A DNA stretch of 46,116 nucleotides from Candidatus Laterigemmans baculatus (GCF_010367455.1 NZ_WRPR01000083.1:1-46116); one strand, 5' to 3'. Shown: positions 10,879 to 21,100, numbered from the stretch's first letter. A program made the numbers and translations. Notes: generated from the letters alone by a model not told the origin.

Positions 10879-11021
10879 ACCCTCCCGCTTGCGGGAGGGT
10901 CGGGCTCTCAGGCCCGGGGAGGGTCTTCCTGCGGCGCATTCCCGCTGAATCAACGCTTCTTGACTCCGCAGCACAATGCCCTCCCCGCTCGTTCCTCGCG
11001 ACCCTCCCGGGAGGAGGGTGA
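10879..11021. repeat. ACCCTCCCG palindromic repeat, family G, between convergent genes
   Basis: A 9-bp perfect stem (10879-10887 with 10892-10900, loop CTTG) is followed by a GC-rich half-palindrome. Near the other end lies a second ACCCTCCC/GGAGGGT palindrome at 11003-11021. It lies between convergent genes and could serve as a two-way transcription end, although there is no T-run. Confidence 0.65.
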
Positions 11022-11044
11022 CGCCTCTAATAGGGACGTGACGT

Positions 11045-11983
11045 TTACATCCTTCCGCTGGTGCCTTGCGTCAGCGCCATGAAGGCCGACTCGAGATCCA
11101 ATTGCTCTTCGCGGAATTGCTTCAGCCGCACACCTTGCTCTAGGAGCATCGCGGGCAGATCGGTGTAATCCTGGACTTCGGGCCGCAGCAGGACTTTGAG
11201 AGCCGCGTCCCCTCGCTCGACATCGGTTACCAGGGGCGACGCTTTGAGCAGGGCGATCGCTTGGTCGGTCTGTTGGATGTCGGCGAGCTGGACGATCAGC
11301 ACCGTGTGCTCGCGGACTTGCCGCATGACTTCACTGATCGTCGCGTTGACTTTCAAAACGCCTCGGCTGATGATCCCGATCTTATTACAGATATCGGACA
11401 GCTCGGGCAGAATGTGGCTGCTGACGATGATCGTCTTACCCATCTGCCCCAGCCGCCGCAACAGGTTCCGCATCTCGATTCGAGCCCGCGGATCGAGACC
11501 GCTGAGCGGCTCGTCGAGCAGTAAGACTTGGGGATCGTGGAGCAGCGTGCGAGCCAGCCCCAACCGCTGCGTCTGACCTCGAGAGAGTGTGTTGGCGTAG
11601 GCGTCGCGTTTGAAGTCGAGGTCGACGATCTCCAGCATCTCTTCGCAGCGACGGCGACGCGCCGGACCATTGATGCGATAAGCCGCGGCAAAAAACTCCA
11701 GATACTCCATGACGGTCATGTCGTCATAGACACCGAAGAAGTCGGGCATGTAGCCGACCAAGCGGCGGATTTCTTTGGGCTTGGTGTAGATCGAATTTCC
11801 ACACACGTAGGCTTCGCCCCAGCTCGGTTCGAGCAGCGTGGCGATGATCCGCATGGTGGTGGTTTTGCCCGCACCGTTGGGACCGATAAAGCCAAACAAG
11901 TCCCCTTCGGCCAAATCCAATTCGATCCCATGGATGGCGAACATGTCGCCATATTTTTTCGTCAGGTTCGTCGTCTTGATCAT
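11045..11983 (-). CDS. ABC transporter ATP-binding protein
   Basis: A 312-residue nucleotide-binding subunit of the CcmA/ABC-2 type. Walker A is GPNGAGKT (34-41), the signature LSRGQ (133-137), Walker B LLLDEP (154-159), and the switch His lies in VSSHILPE. The Q-loop position reads GYMPDFFG, with Asp where Gln is usual, a variant I recall in related ABC-2 ATPases. The last 90 residues are the usual regulatory extension. It is downstream of, and on the same strand as, the membrane protein at 12039-14345, with a 55-bp gap. No typical multi-helix ABC-2 permease is in the window, so the partner is either that membrane protein or encoded elsewhere. Confidence 0.92.
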   Translation of the reverse strand: MIKTTNLTKKYGDMFAIHGIELDLAEGDLFGFIGPNGAGKTTTMRIIATLLEPSWGEAYVCGNSIYTKPKEIRRLVGYMPDFFGVYDDMTVMEYLEFFAAAYRINGPARRRRCEEMLEIVDLDFKRDAYANTLSRGQTQRLGLARTLLHDPQVLLLDEPLSGLDPRARIEMRNLLRRLGQMGKTIIVSSHILPELSDICNKIGIISRGVLKVNATISEVMRQVREHTVLIVQLADIQQTDQAIALLKASPLVTDVERGDAALKVLLRPEVQDYTDLPAMLLEQGVRLKQFREEQLDLESAFMALTQGTSGRM

Positions 11984-12038
11984 GCTCGAGATTGCATCAG
12001 GGATTGGATTTGAGCGGGCATGTTAGATTGAGTGGGCA

Positions 12039-14345
12039 TTATTGATCGGGTTGCGAGGTTTCGACCTGCAGCACCACGCGGACGTAGGTCTCGGCCTCGA
12101 CCTGCTCGGATTCGAGCGGTTGGCCATCGACCCACACCGTGGCTTGAGGAGCGGCGACACGGCCCATCAGGACCGCACGATCGCTGGTCAGCAGATGGCT
12201 CAGGTCGAGGTCCGCGAGCGTCCGGTTGCTCAGTTCGGTGTACTGCTCGCCGCCGGCGGTCTGATAGAACAGGACGATCTCCATCAAGCGCGCCAAATCG
12301 CGGTCGTCCGCTCGGTTCCAGGGCTCGCTCTGCGTGGAGTTCTCCGCGGCCTGGCGACGGTTCAGCCGCCAGCGAAAGTTCTTCGCCTGCACCGCTTCGA
12401 TCGCTGCGATGCGTCCTCCCGAGGGAATCCGCGTCGGCAGTAGAAAGATCGTGTTGCGGTAGATCAGCACGCCTTCGAGCAAATCCTCCGGCAGCGGATT
12501 GACGAACGAACCGGTCAGCAGGTCGCTGCCTGGCTGTCGTCGCAAATCGACGGCCGCCTCGCGGGTGAAGGGGAAACGCCACCGCGCGGCGATCCCTTTG
12601 CTCGAGAGCGGCGCCAGCGGGACCTGTTCGAGCCGCGCACCGCTCGCCGCTGCGCGGTCGGTCTCCGCTCCGGAAGCCTCATTGCCACGACGCATGTCGA
12701 TCGCGTAGGCCGGAAGCCGCACGTCCTCACCGGCCACTTGGATCCCGCCAAAGATTTCGCCGGCATATCCCCAGGGGCTGGTCAGAGTGGCTGCCACGCT
12801 GCGCCCCTGAGCCGTGCCCGCGCCCTCAGTCACGCCCTCTGTCACAACTGCACCGTTGGCCACGATCTCCAAGTCGACGCGGTCGGCTTGGCCGCTGTAG
12901 ACCTGGGCCCAGGAAAACCCGCGTCCCAATCCGCTGGCCGGCTCCACATCGATCACCGAAATTTGGCGGACGCGGTGATCGACCGCGGTTCCTCGCCACA
13001 GCAGAATTGCCGCCGAGACCAGGACGATCGTCAGCGGAAACGAGATCCATCCGAACCACGGGCGGCCCAGCCAGCGATTGACCAGAAAGTAGTCCAAGGG
13101 GCCGATCACACCGATGACGATCAGCAGCAGCGCGGCGACCAAGGAGAAGCGGGCGCGGTCGGCTCCGGCGAAGCGATCGAGCGTCGACCGCAATTGACCT
13201 GCCAGTTCGCTGTACCGCACATCGGCTCCGCTCCGCTGCTCGTTCCGGGGGCTGCGTCCGGGAACGAACCCCGGCAGGATCCGCTCGACGAAGTCGTCCC
13301 GCTGCTTCCAGTCGACGAACGGCGGCGCATCGAGATCAGCGGCCACGATCGTGACCACACCCAGACCCACGCTGCGGCGGACCACCAGAGGCAACGATCG
13401 CCGATCATTGCTCCGGCCGGCCAGCAGCACCGTTCCGAGATCGGCCGGCAAACGCGTCGTATTGAACGACCGGATCGCGTCGCGGGCGACGACAAAACTC
13501 TCGATCGCCGCCGGGTCCGCCGGCACCACCGGCGGGCGCTCCTCGATCCCCGTCAGCTCAGCGAGCCAGCCCGCGGCGGCCAATGTTTCGGGTCCCGATT
13601 CGCCGAGCGTGAGGAGCAGGTTTCCGCCGCCGCGAACCCAGTCGACCACGGCCCTCCCCTGCGCGTCGCTCATCGCCGCTAGAACTGGCTGGCCCGACCG
13701 ACTGACCACGACCAGATCGACGCCATCGTAGCCATACCAGGCATCGGGCAGCGCGGCCGCTTCGCCAACTTTGGAAACCTCGATGCTGCCCGCTGTCCCG
13801 AGCAACTCATTCCTGCCAATCGCGTCCAAACCCAATGGGTTGCCGACGGCCACGGTCCAGGGACGGCTGATCGGAACTCCGCCACGGATCAGCCGTGTCC
13901 GCCACGAGGCCACCGCAGCGTCGCTCGCCGAACTCGGAGTGGACACCGAGTCAGGGGCGAACAGGCGGACCTCCAGCGGTGCCCCGAGCGGCCCGGCCGG
14001 GAGATAGCGGGTGATGGCTTGCGAGTCCGCTCCCGCGGCGACTTCGCTCGATTGCACCAGCCGCACACCGTCGCCATCGAGCGTCTCGATCTCGAGCCTT
14101 GCCCCAGCGGCCTCGATGTCCGCGGCTCCTGCTGACTCCGCCGTCGGCCGAAGGTGGATTGGCATCCACCGACCGATGCGGTAGCGGCCGTCGATCCCGT
14201 AGCGGACCTCCAGATCCCCGTGGCGGACTTTTAGGTCATCGCTGGGCCGGCCCGCGGTGGGCGAATACTCGGCGAGCGCCCCGGCGGAAAATCCTCCCCA
14301 GGCGAGGCTCAGGACCAACAGGAGGCGAATCAGTGGCGCGGTCAC
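12039..14345 (-). CDS. exported/membrane protein with an amidotransferase-like fold region
   Basis: A 768-residue protein beginning at GTG 14345, whose GTGA overlaps the TGA of the MazG-like gene by 4 bp. This start exposes a clean signal peptide (residues 1-25, ending AGALA). A Rossmann-like stretch around 195-260 (YDGVDLVVVS, then WVRGGGNLLLT) resembles the class I amidotransferase-like domains of ABC- and Bat-associated proteins, without a recognisable catalytic triad. Two membrane helices lie at about 401-420 and 432-450, followed by a beta-rich C-terminal domain. The adjacent ABC ATPase suggests an envelope complex. Function unknown. Confidence 0.85.
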   Translation of the reverse strand: MTAPLIRLLLVLSLAWGGFSAGALAEYSPTAGRPSDDLKVRHGDLEVRYGIDGRYRIGRWMPIHLRPTAESAGAADIEAAGARLEIETLDGDGVRLVQSSEVAAGADSQAITRYLPAGPLGAPLEVRLFAPDSVSTPSSASDAAVASWRTRLIRGGVPISRPWTVAVGNPLGLDAIGRNELLGTAGSIEVSKVGEAAALPDAWYGYDGVDLVVVSRSGQPVLAAMSDAQGRAVVDWVRGGGNLLLTLGESGPETLAAAGWLAELTGIEERPPVVPADPAAIESFVVARDAIRSFNTTRLPADLGTVLLAGRSNDRRSLPLVVRRSVGLGVVTIVAADLDAPPFVDWKQRDDFVERILPGFVPGRSPRNEQRSGADVRYSELAGQLRSTLDRFAGADRARFSLVAALLLIVIGVIGPLDYFLVNRWLGRPWFGWISFPLTIVLVSAAILLWRGTAVDHRVRQISVIDVEPASGLGRGFSWAQVYSGQADRVDLEIVANGAVVTEGVTEGAGTAQGRSVAATLTSPWGYAGEIFGGIQVAGEDVRLPAYAIDMRRGNEASGAETDRAAASGARLEQVPLAPLSSKGIAARWRFPFTREAAVDLRRQPGSDLLTGSFVNPLPEDLLEGVLIYRNTIFLLPTRIPSGGRIAAIEAVQAKNFRWRLNRRQAAENSTQSEPWNRADDRDLARLMEIVLFYQTAGGEQYTELSNRTLADLDLSHLLTSDRAVLMGRVAAPQATVWVDGQPLESEQVEAETYVRVVLQVETSQPDQ

Positions 14346-14662
14346 GGCTTCTCTTCGTTGGGACACGTGCAGATCAAGCGACCGCACCCGGGGCAGCCGC
14401 CGCCGTATTTTGCCGCGACCGCTGCCGAGAGATCGATGCCCGCAACGTTGGCAATCGTCGCCAACCAGGCCAGCACGTCGGCGAACTCTTCGGCTAAATT
14501 CTCGCGATCATTGCCGCGGAGCGCCGAGGCTAACTCGCCGATCTCCTCCATCAGCCACATAAACGTCCCGTCGACGCCTCGCGCCACGTCTTTGTCAAAG
14601 TACATCACACGGATCTTTTCCTGCAGATCGGTAAGCGAGACGTCAGCGTTCGGTTCAGGCAT
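14342..14662 (-). CDS. MazG-like nucleotide pyrophosphohydrolase with a Cys-rich tail
   Basis: A 106-residue all-alpha NTP pyrophosphohydrolase-like protein. The metal-binding pattern is Glu39-Glu40 and Glu43 (MEEIGELA), then Glu58-Glu59 and Asp62 (EEFADVLA). The C-terminus carries four cysteines (90, 93, 98, 100) in a small CPGC...CTC knuckle that may bind zinc. The ATG at 14662 is used because upstream in-frame codons fall in the repeat array at 14692-14853. Such proteins usually clear non-canonical nucleotides, but the substrate cannot be read from sequence. Its stop overlaps the GTG of the next gene, implying translational coupling. Confidence 0.82.
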   Translation of the reverse strand: MPEPNADVSLTDLQEKIRVMYFDKDVARGVDGTFMWLMEEIGELASALRGNDRENLAEEFADVLAWLATIANVAGIDLSAAVAAKYGGGCPGCGRLICTCPNEEKP

Positions 14663-14691
14663 AATCAACGACGAGCAGGCGGAAAGGGAAG

Positions 14692-14853
14692 ATAGTCGCC
14701 TTTCGCTCCGCGAAAGTAGCGTTATTGCTCGCAACTTTCGCGGAGCGAAAGGCGACGAATCGGTAGCGTTTTTGCGCGCAACTTTCGCGGAGCGAAAGGC
14801 GACTATTGGGTAGCGTTTCTGGACGCAACTTTCGCGGAGCGAAAGGCGATTAT
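14692..14853. repeat. array of four CTTTCGCGGAGCGAAAG units, family C
   Basis: There is one forward unit at 14692-14717 and three inverse units starting at 14734, 14781 and 14828, the last three on an exact 47-bp period. Each unit is itself a hairpin (7-bp stem, GGA loop). The segments between units also resemble one another (GGTAGCGTTT then CGCA), so the true repeat is the 47-mer. It lies between the MazG-like gene and the gene upstream of it. Confidence 0.9.
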
Positions 14854-14890
14854 TGTAGGTGCGAGCCGGTTTCCTTTCACGGCCCCACGA

Positions 14891-16246
14891 TTAATTCGCC
14901 GTGAGGACCGGGTCGATCCAAACCGCTCGGTCCCCTGCCCCTTTCGACTCCACCCGATCCACCGCCAAGACGACCGCCGCGGTCGGTGGAACGAGGACGA
15001 AGACTTCGATCAAGCCGTCGCCCCCACGGACCGGCTCCGATTTCCAGATCTCGCGGAGCTGCCCCTCGCGACCGACGACCAGCACGCGAAAACGGGCGGT
15101 GCCGGCCGCCGCATCGGGAACTTGCGAGTCCGCGATCGCTACCTCAGCGCGAAAAATGCCCCCGTCGGCCAGCCCGCGATAGACCGCTTGGGAGGCCGAG
15201 GGCATTGCGATCGTGTTCCCATACCAGTGACCAGCGACAGTCGACCGGGATTCTCCCCCAGGGGCCGCCTCCGAAGGTGGTGCGTCGTAGGCCGGACCGA
15301 ACAGCGGCTGCACGCGAAGCCTCAGCGGCGGCTCGTCGCTTAGCCGCCGGAAGAGCTGGGTTTGCTCGCCTCCGCCAATTTCGCTCGGACTGAGGTACGT
15401 GATCGCCGCGGCCGCCTCCGCTGGTGGCGGCAACACGAGCTCGGCTCCACAGACCAAGGTGACGGTCGTTGCCGATTCACCCTCGCCATAGCGGCGGACC
15501 TGCAACCGGCTGCCGCCGGCCAAGCCCACGACCATTTTGGGTGAATCGGCCGGGACTCGCGGAGTGAGCAAAGGACTGAAAACGACCGCCCGGATGCCGC
15601 TGACCGCGATCCGGAGCGGACGGGCGTCGCTCCGCAGCCTCAGCTCGTCCTCACCGCGCTGCCAAATCACGTCCGACTCTTCCGCTGCTTGCAATGCACC
15701 GCTCCGGCGATCGCCGTCGACGCCAATCACGATGTCGTCACTCCCCTCAGCGGCGAATGCCTCGCGGATGATCTCCTCCTGCAGACCATCGATTGCCGGA
15801 GCGGAGAACAGCGCGGCGCGGACCAAGGGCCGCGGGATCGAGGTGTTGAAGTAGCGTCCCACGACCCGACACGCATCCTCGCCGATCTCGGTCACGCGAC
15901 CGGCCAACCACGACCCGTCGACCAGCAGCAACCCTTCGCCGCGGCGATCGTACGCGCCTCGCCCATAGCGCACGATCTCCGTCAACTGCCGGCGAAACGG
16001 TTCCCCTTCGCGGCCGCGAAAGCTCAACCCGCCCCCCGATTCCCACCGCTCCAAACGAACATTCGCATGCCGCTCGGTCGGCTCGACCAGGGGCATCCCC
16101 GCCGTTGGCTCGGCTGCAGTGCTCGCTCCCGGCCCATGGAGCACGGCGAACGCGGCCCACGTCGCGGAGCCGAGGACTAGCCACCATCGGCGGGGACTCG
16201 GGGGTCGCGGCCGGGACAGCGGAGCTTGAGAGGGAGTTTGAGTCAT
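14891..16246 (-). CDS. signal-anchored envelope protein, function unknown
   Basis: The start at 16246 is fixed by an ATGA overlap with the stop of the upstream toroid-repeat gene. Residues 20-37 form a hydrophobic segment after an Arg/Pro-rich N-terminus, so the protein is anchored or exported. The rest (451 residues in all) is beta-rich and Gly/Ala/Arg-rich. The final 150 residues (AGHWYGNTIAMPSASQAVYRG onward) resemble NPCBM-like carbohydrate-binding modules, but weakly. It is the last gene of a tightly overlapped four-gene unit. I do not recognise the family with certainty. Confidence 0.78.
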   Translation of the reverse strand: MTQTPSQAPLSRPRPPSPRRWWLVLGSATWAAFAVLHGPGASTAAEPTAGMPLVEPTERHANVRLERWESGGGLSFRGREGEPFRRQLTEIVRYGRGAYDRRGEGLLLVDGSWLAGRVTEIGEDACRVVGRYFNTSIPRPLVRAALFSAPAIDGLQEEIIREAFAAEGSDDIVIGVDGDRRSGALQAAEESDVIWQRGEDELRLRSDARPLRIAVSGIRAVVFSPLLTPRVPADSPKMVVGLAGGSRLQVRRYGEGESATTVTLVCGAELVLPPPAEAAAAITYLSPSEIGGGEQTQLFRRLSDEPPLRLRVQPLFGPAYDAPPSEAAPGGESRSTVAGHWYGNTIAMPSASQAVYRGLADGGIFRAEVAIADSQVPDAAAGTARFRVLVVGREGQLREIWKSEPVRGGDGLIEVFVLVPPTAAVVLAVDRVESKGAGDRAVWIDPVLTAN

Positions 16247-17295
16247 CGTTGAAAAATCGGCAGCAGACTGCGAGGAGCCGAGAGCACCAGGCACGCCATC
16301 GCGGTTCCATAGTGCCGGCCGACGATATCCGCCCAACTCCCATCATCGGACTGCATTTCTAACAACACGTCGCGAATGCTCTGATAGTATTTGGCAAACG
16401 CCGCTCCGCCCCGCTGCCACATCGCCTGCACGGCGTAGTAGTGCGCGTAATAAAAATAGTTGTGGGTGACGGGTGAAAGGTTTTGAGGCAACCGTCGCAT
16501 CAAAAATTGATAAGCCAACTCCAACTCTTCGCCCTCATAACGTCCCGCGTTCTGCAAGGCGACGATGGCACCGCCGGTTAAGGGGAAGCGACTTTCGCCT
16601 CCTTCGAGCTGATACATGAATCCGCCGTCGGTGTTCTGCGACCGCCGAACGTAATCGACTGCCGCTCGAATCACCTCCGCCGGGACATAGATTCCGGCGT
16701 TGCGAGCAGCCCTGAGCGCCATCATCTGACAGATCGTGACCGACAGATCCGCATCGAGCGGTTCGGGCGTGTACCGCCACCCTCCCTGATAGTTCTGCGC
16801 TCGAAGGATGAGCCCGACGGCCGAGCGAACCTTTTCTCCTAAATCTTCGCGCGGCGACATTCCCAGAACTTCAGCCAAGAACAGCGTCGCGAAACCCTGC
16901 CCATACATCGGACCTCGCTGGATCGCATCGGAGTTGGCGATGAAGCCATTTTCGCCGCAAGCCCTTGCGACCAGATCGACCGCGCGGCTCACCGCCTCTC
17001 CATACGGTCCGCGTCCTGGCAAGCTCCCCGCGGCGATCCAGGACAAGCCGGCGAGGCTGACCACCGCCACATTGCCTCCCATCTGGCCGGCGAACTGGCC
17101 ATTGGGCGCTTGATTGCGGGCCAAGTAGGCATGGCCGCGCGCCAATGCCTCGGCAGCTTCGGGCGTCAGCAGGCCCGCCACCACATCCTCCTGAGCGAGC
17201 ACTCGCGGCGACCGGGTGGTCACTCCCGCGAGACAACTCGCCCCAGCCAGGGCGGCCGAGATCCACCGACGACGGGAGCGGATCGCATCATTCAT
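16243..17295 (-). CDS. exported alpha-alpha toroid (prenyltransferase/squalene-cyclase repeat) protein
   Basis: A 350-residue protein with a twin-arginine-like leader (SRRRWISAALAG, cleavage near residue 35). At least four repeats of the terpene-cyclase/prenyltransferase toroid follow, recognisable by Q-x-x-x-G-x-F/W motifs: NQAPNGQFAG, QNYQGGWRY, QNTDGGFMY and QSDDGSWAD. The DxDD-type catalytic motif of squalene cyclases was not seen, so this is probably a structural or binding protein, as is common in planctomycetes. The start overlaps the preceding gene by 8 bp (ATGAATGA) and its stop overlaps the next by 4 bp, so the unit is translationally coupled. Confidence 0.85.
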   Translation of the reverse strand: MNDAIRSRRRWISAALAGASCLAGVTTRSPRVLAQEDVVAGLLTPEAAEALARGHAYLARNQAPNGQFAGQMGGNVAVVSLAGLSWIAAGSLPGRGPYGEAVSRAVDLVARACGENGFIANSDAIQRGPMYGQGFATLFLAEVLGMSPREDLGEKVRSAVGLILRAQNYQGGWRYTPEPLDADLSVTICQMMALRAARNAGIYVPAEVIRAAVDYVRRSQNTDGGFMYQLEGGESRFPLTGGAIVALQNAGRYEGEELELAYQFLMRRLPQNLSPVTHNYFYYAHYYAVQAMWQRGGAAFAKYYQSIRDVLLEMQSDDGSWADIVGRHYGTAMACLVLSAPRSLLPIFQR

Positions 17296-18145
17296 CCGGC
17301 TGCATCTCCGCGAGTCGACGGAAGTATTCGCTGATCTCGGTGGCGTAGGCGGGCAGGTATTCGGTGGGCATTTCCGAACGCAACATCCCGCGCGTCCGCT
17401 CGGGGAGGTGTCCCCAAACGGCTGACTCGGCGCGGGGAGAACCCAGTTCCGGGCGAACTCCCGCGCCGGCCGCGGCGACTGCCTGTGGTCCGCTGGGCTG
17501 GCCGGGACCTCCCGCGGCACTCCCCGGCTCTCCCGCTTCGTCCCCTTCGGATTCTTCTCCACTTTCACCGCCAGCAGCCTGTTCCGCGTTGCTCCCCTGC
17601 CCCGCTTCCCCCGGCACTTGCTGCGGCGATTGCGGCGTTTGTTGTGGTGACGTTTCGGGGGGAGCCCCCGAACCGCTCGACTGCGACTGCTGCTCGGCGG
17701 CTTCGATCATTTGGTCGAGCAACTCGACCGCGCGTCGCTGGGCGGTGCGGGTCGCTTGGCCCGTCTCGCCGCGAGCCAGCAACGCGTTGGCCGCTTGCAT
17801 CGAGCGGTAGGCCTCGAGCAGCGGTGCGGCGGCCGACGCCGGATCCTCCCCGGCGGCCGGCTCAGGCGGCGACGGGGAGGGAGTGGTTGGGGCGGGAGTA
17901 GCGGGCTCGGGGGTCGCTGGTTGGGGCGGGCGAGGCCCCGCGGGTGGCTCGGCAGGTGTCTGCAGATCGAGCCCTTCGAGCAGTCCGCCGAGCCCGTCGC
18001 CGAGTGAGTCTTGATCTCGGGTCGCGTCTTGAGCCTTGGCAGGCACACTCGCAGCGGCTCCCCAGAGCAAGCAAGCCGCCACCAGAGCGCCCACGGCGCG
18101 GAAGCGCGATTCGTGGGCGAGACGCTCAGTTTTCAGCGGGTGCAT
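17288..18145 (-). CDS. exported low-complexity Pro/Gln/Glu-rich protein
   Basis: A 285-residue protein beginning at ATG 18145, inside the end of the coiled-coil gene (20-bp overlap). Residues 15-38 form a signal peptide ending AKA-QD. Next come a Pro/Ala-rich stretch, a short helical block with TAQRRAVELLDQMIEAAEQQ, a Gln/Ser/Pro/Glu-rich disordered region and a conserved-looking C-terminus (about 40 residues, ending near EYFRRLAEMQ). The C-terminal segment resembles one often found in planctomycete Bat/DUF4175-type operons. Function unknown. Its position between the coiled-coil protein and the toroid protein suggests a shared envelope complex. Confidence 0.8.
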   Translation of the reverse strand: MHPLKTERLAHESRFRAVGALVAACLLWGAAASVPAKAQDATRDQDSLGDGLGGLLEGLDLQTPAEPPAGPRPPQPATPEPATPAPTTPSPSPPEPAAGEDPASAAAPLLEAYRSMQAANALLARGETGQATRTAQRRAVELLDQMIEAAEQQSQSSGSGAPPETSPQQTPQSPQQVPGEAGQGSNAEQAAGGESGEESEGDEAGEPGSAAGGPGQPSGPQAVAAAGAGVRPELGSPRAESAVWGHLPERTRGMLRSEMPTEYLPAYATEISEYFRRLAEMQPDE

Positions 18146-21100
18146 CCGATTCCTCCGTCTCATTCGTTTCGGCTTGGGTGGCGGCCATCGCCTGAGCATA
18201 GCGTTCGATCCGCTCGATCAGTCGCTGTTGTTCTTCGGCCAAAGCACGTTTGGCCGCTGCGAACCGCGCCCGCCGGAGCGCTTCGGCGGCGGGCTCGCGG
18301 ACCGCGGGTTCGTCTGCGGCCTGTTCGTCTGCGGCCTGTTCGGTTGCGGCTTGTTCTGCGGCGGCCAGTTGTTCGGTGCGGGCGCGGAGGAATTCCTGGG
18401 TCGCGCGGACCAGCCGGAGCGTTGAGAGCGGTACCGGCGGGTTCTGCTCCTCCCGCGATTCTGCGTCAGTCTGCTCGGCCGCCTCGCTTGCTGGCGATGC
18501 GTCGCTCGGGGGAGTGGGCGAGCCGCGGAGGCTCTCGGCGATGAACTCGAGGCGAGTCAAAGCCGATTCCGCTCGCTCGACCGCCGCCGCTTCGGAGCCG
18601 CGGCGACGAAGCAGCGCGGCGGCGACTCGCATTTCGCTGGCGACATCGGTCACCGCTTCGGGATAGCCGGGAGGCGCCGCTGGCGTCGCGGCCAGCGTTT
18701 CGCTCTCGTCAGCCAACGCATCCTGAGCCGCAGCGAGCGTCGGGTCGAGTTCTTCCCGCAAGGCGGCAACGAGCGAGGCCTGTTCGCTCCGAAGCGTTTC
18801 CAAGCCCGCAGCGAAGTTCTGCAGCGGATCCTCGCTTTCGGTCTCGGCCGACTGCGGGCTCCCGCTCTCGCCCCGCAGTTCCCGCTCGGCGGCGGCGAGC
18901 TGGTCAGCGATCTGTTGCTGCAATTGGCTGGCCCGCCCTTCCCGGCCCCGCTCCAGTTCCGCGGCGGCGGCTCGCATTGCGTCGGCGACCGAGGAGGATG
19001 GCGGTTGCTGATCGCCCGCTTCCGGCTGGAGTCTTTCGGCCGCCTGTTCGGCCGCTGCTGCGGCTTGCGGATTTTGTTCGCCCAGCTCTTCGGCTAACTG
19101 CTGCAGTCGCTCTCGCATCGCTTCGGCTTCGCGGGCTAATCGCCGTTGCTGCTGGGCCAACCGCGACGCTTCGCGACGAGCATCGACGGCATCGGCGACT
19201 TGCTGCGACGCTTCCCGCAACCGCTCCTGGTCTGCCTGCAGCTCTGCGAGCGTCTCGCTCGCCGCGCGGCGCGCGTCGTCGCGGCGCATCGTGGCGACGA
19301 CCTCGTCGAGCGTTTCGGCTGCTTGCCGCTGGTTCGCAATCGCGTCCTCCATCGACTGGGCCGCCGCTTGATCTTCCTCCGCAGCCAATTGCTCGCGAGC
19401 GGTCTCCAGCTGCGCTCCGGCCGGTTGCATGCGGTCTTCCGCGGCGGACTCGAGCGCAGAGAGAAGCTCGCGGAGTCCTGCGGCCTCGATGTCGTTGTCC
19501 TCCGCCTTGCGGACCGCCTCCCGCAGCCGCTCGAGTGCCGATTCGGGACCTGCAGCGACCCGCCGCTCGGCCGCCGCTTGGGCCGCCTCCGCCGCTCGCA
19601 GACGGTCCTCGGCCGCCGCACGCTGATCGTCGTCGCCGAGCAAACGCCCGCGGGCCGCCTCGGTCTGCTCGGCCGCGACTTTCTGTTCGCGAGCCGCTTC
19701 CCGCAACGGTTCCAGCGCCGCTCGCTGGTCCGCGGCAAGTGATTGCCGCAGCGTCTCGGTGCTGACGATCCGCAACCTCCGCGTCGTCGACTCGCCCCGC
19801 TGACCGGCCGTGTCGAGGGCGACCCCCGTCAGCTCGATCGTCTGCCCCACCTCGAGCCCCGCCGCGGGGGCTTCGGTTGGCTCGAGCAGCGCGGCGACGT
19901 GAACGCGGGTCCGCCGGGTGTGCTCCCGAGGAGTCCCCTCAAGCCGCTCGGGCTGAAAGCGGAGGGACGTCCCGCCGGTTTGCACCTGGAACCACGACTC
20001 CGCCAATCCCAAGTCATCCTCAGCGAGCATTTCCAGCTCGATCGAGCCCTCGGCGGTGAGCTCCCGGTCCTCGGCCGGCTGAACCAGGGCGACGCGGGGA
20101 ACGGCGTCTTCCTCGACTTCGATTCGCCACCGTTTGCGGCTCTCGCCGCTCAAGCCTTCGCGGTCGGTCCAGCGGAACACGAATTGGCCTCCGCGGTCGA
20201 GCACGATCGGGCCCACGGCGAGTCGGTTGCCAGCTTCACCGAGCTCGGCTGTCCAGACACCAGGTTCCTCGGAGGCCGCGCCGGCGGTCGTCCCCCTTTC
20301 GCTGGGCGCCCCGTCGGCCGGCGCTCGACTTCCGCCGACCCTTTCGAACCGCGCTTCGACCACCGGGGGCTCGACCTCCGCCTCGATCGAGAGCCGAGTT
20401 CCCGCCAGGATGCGAAACCGTTCGCCGACCAGCGTCCGCGGCGGGCGCCCCGAATACTCTGGCGGCACCAAGCGGAGTTCGTAGCTCGTGATTTGCGGCG
20501 CGGCGACCACGCGGACCGACCGCCATGGCATGGTGTCGTCGTCGCCGCCGGTGGCGCGGATCGCAAAATCTTCGCCGAGGCCATCGATTTTTGCCGCCCC
20601 CGCGGTTCCCGACATTCGCAGCGGAGGGGACAGTCGTTCGCCGCTGGAGGTGCGAACGGTGATCGCGGTGTCGGCTGGGAGAGAGCCGCCGCGGTCTTGG
20701 ACAAACACTTCGAATTCCGCGCCGGCATGCACCCGCTCCGGAACGTTTGCCAGCTCCAGGTAATTGCGTCGTGGCCAGGCGGCAGCACTGGCCGGAGCGA
20801 ACAACCGCCGGGCGGCGAGCTCCGCCAGCTCGGGACGCCAGAGCGCGGCGGCGACTGCGGTGCCCACGAGCAGGCCGGCCAGGATCGCCATCCGCACCGC
20901 CGGGGCAGCATCGATCGTCTGCTCCGGCCTCGCCACGCTCAGTTCTTCCGCGGCTTGCCGCACCACTTGGCCGCGAAGTTCACTTTCGCGCGCGTCGGAC
21001 GAGTCGAGCATCGCCACTGCGCTGCTCAGGCGATCGCCGAGCGCCGGCAGCCGCCGCTCGAGCTGTCGGGCGACGAGCGTCGTGCTGATCCGTCGCTGCG

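Noticed and set aside
14692-14853. Possible mini CRISPR array (23-base palindromic repeats, 24-base spacers)
   Set aside because: The spacers resemble each other, one unit is inverted, the same unit occurs elsewhere between genes, and no cas gene is present.
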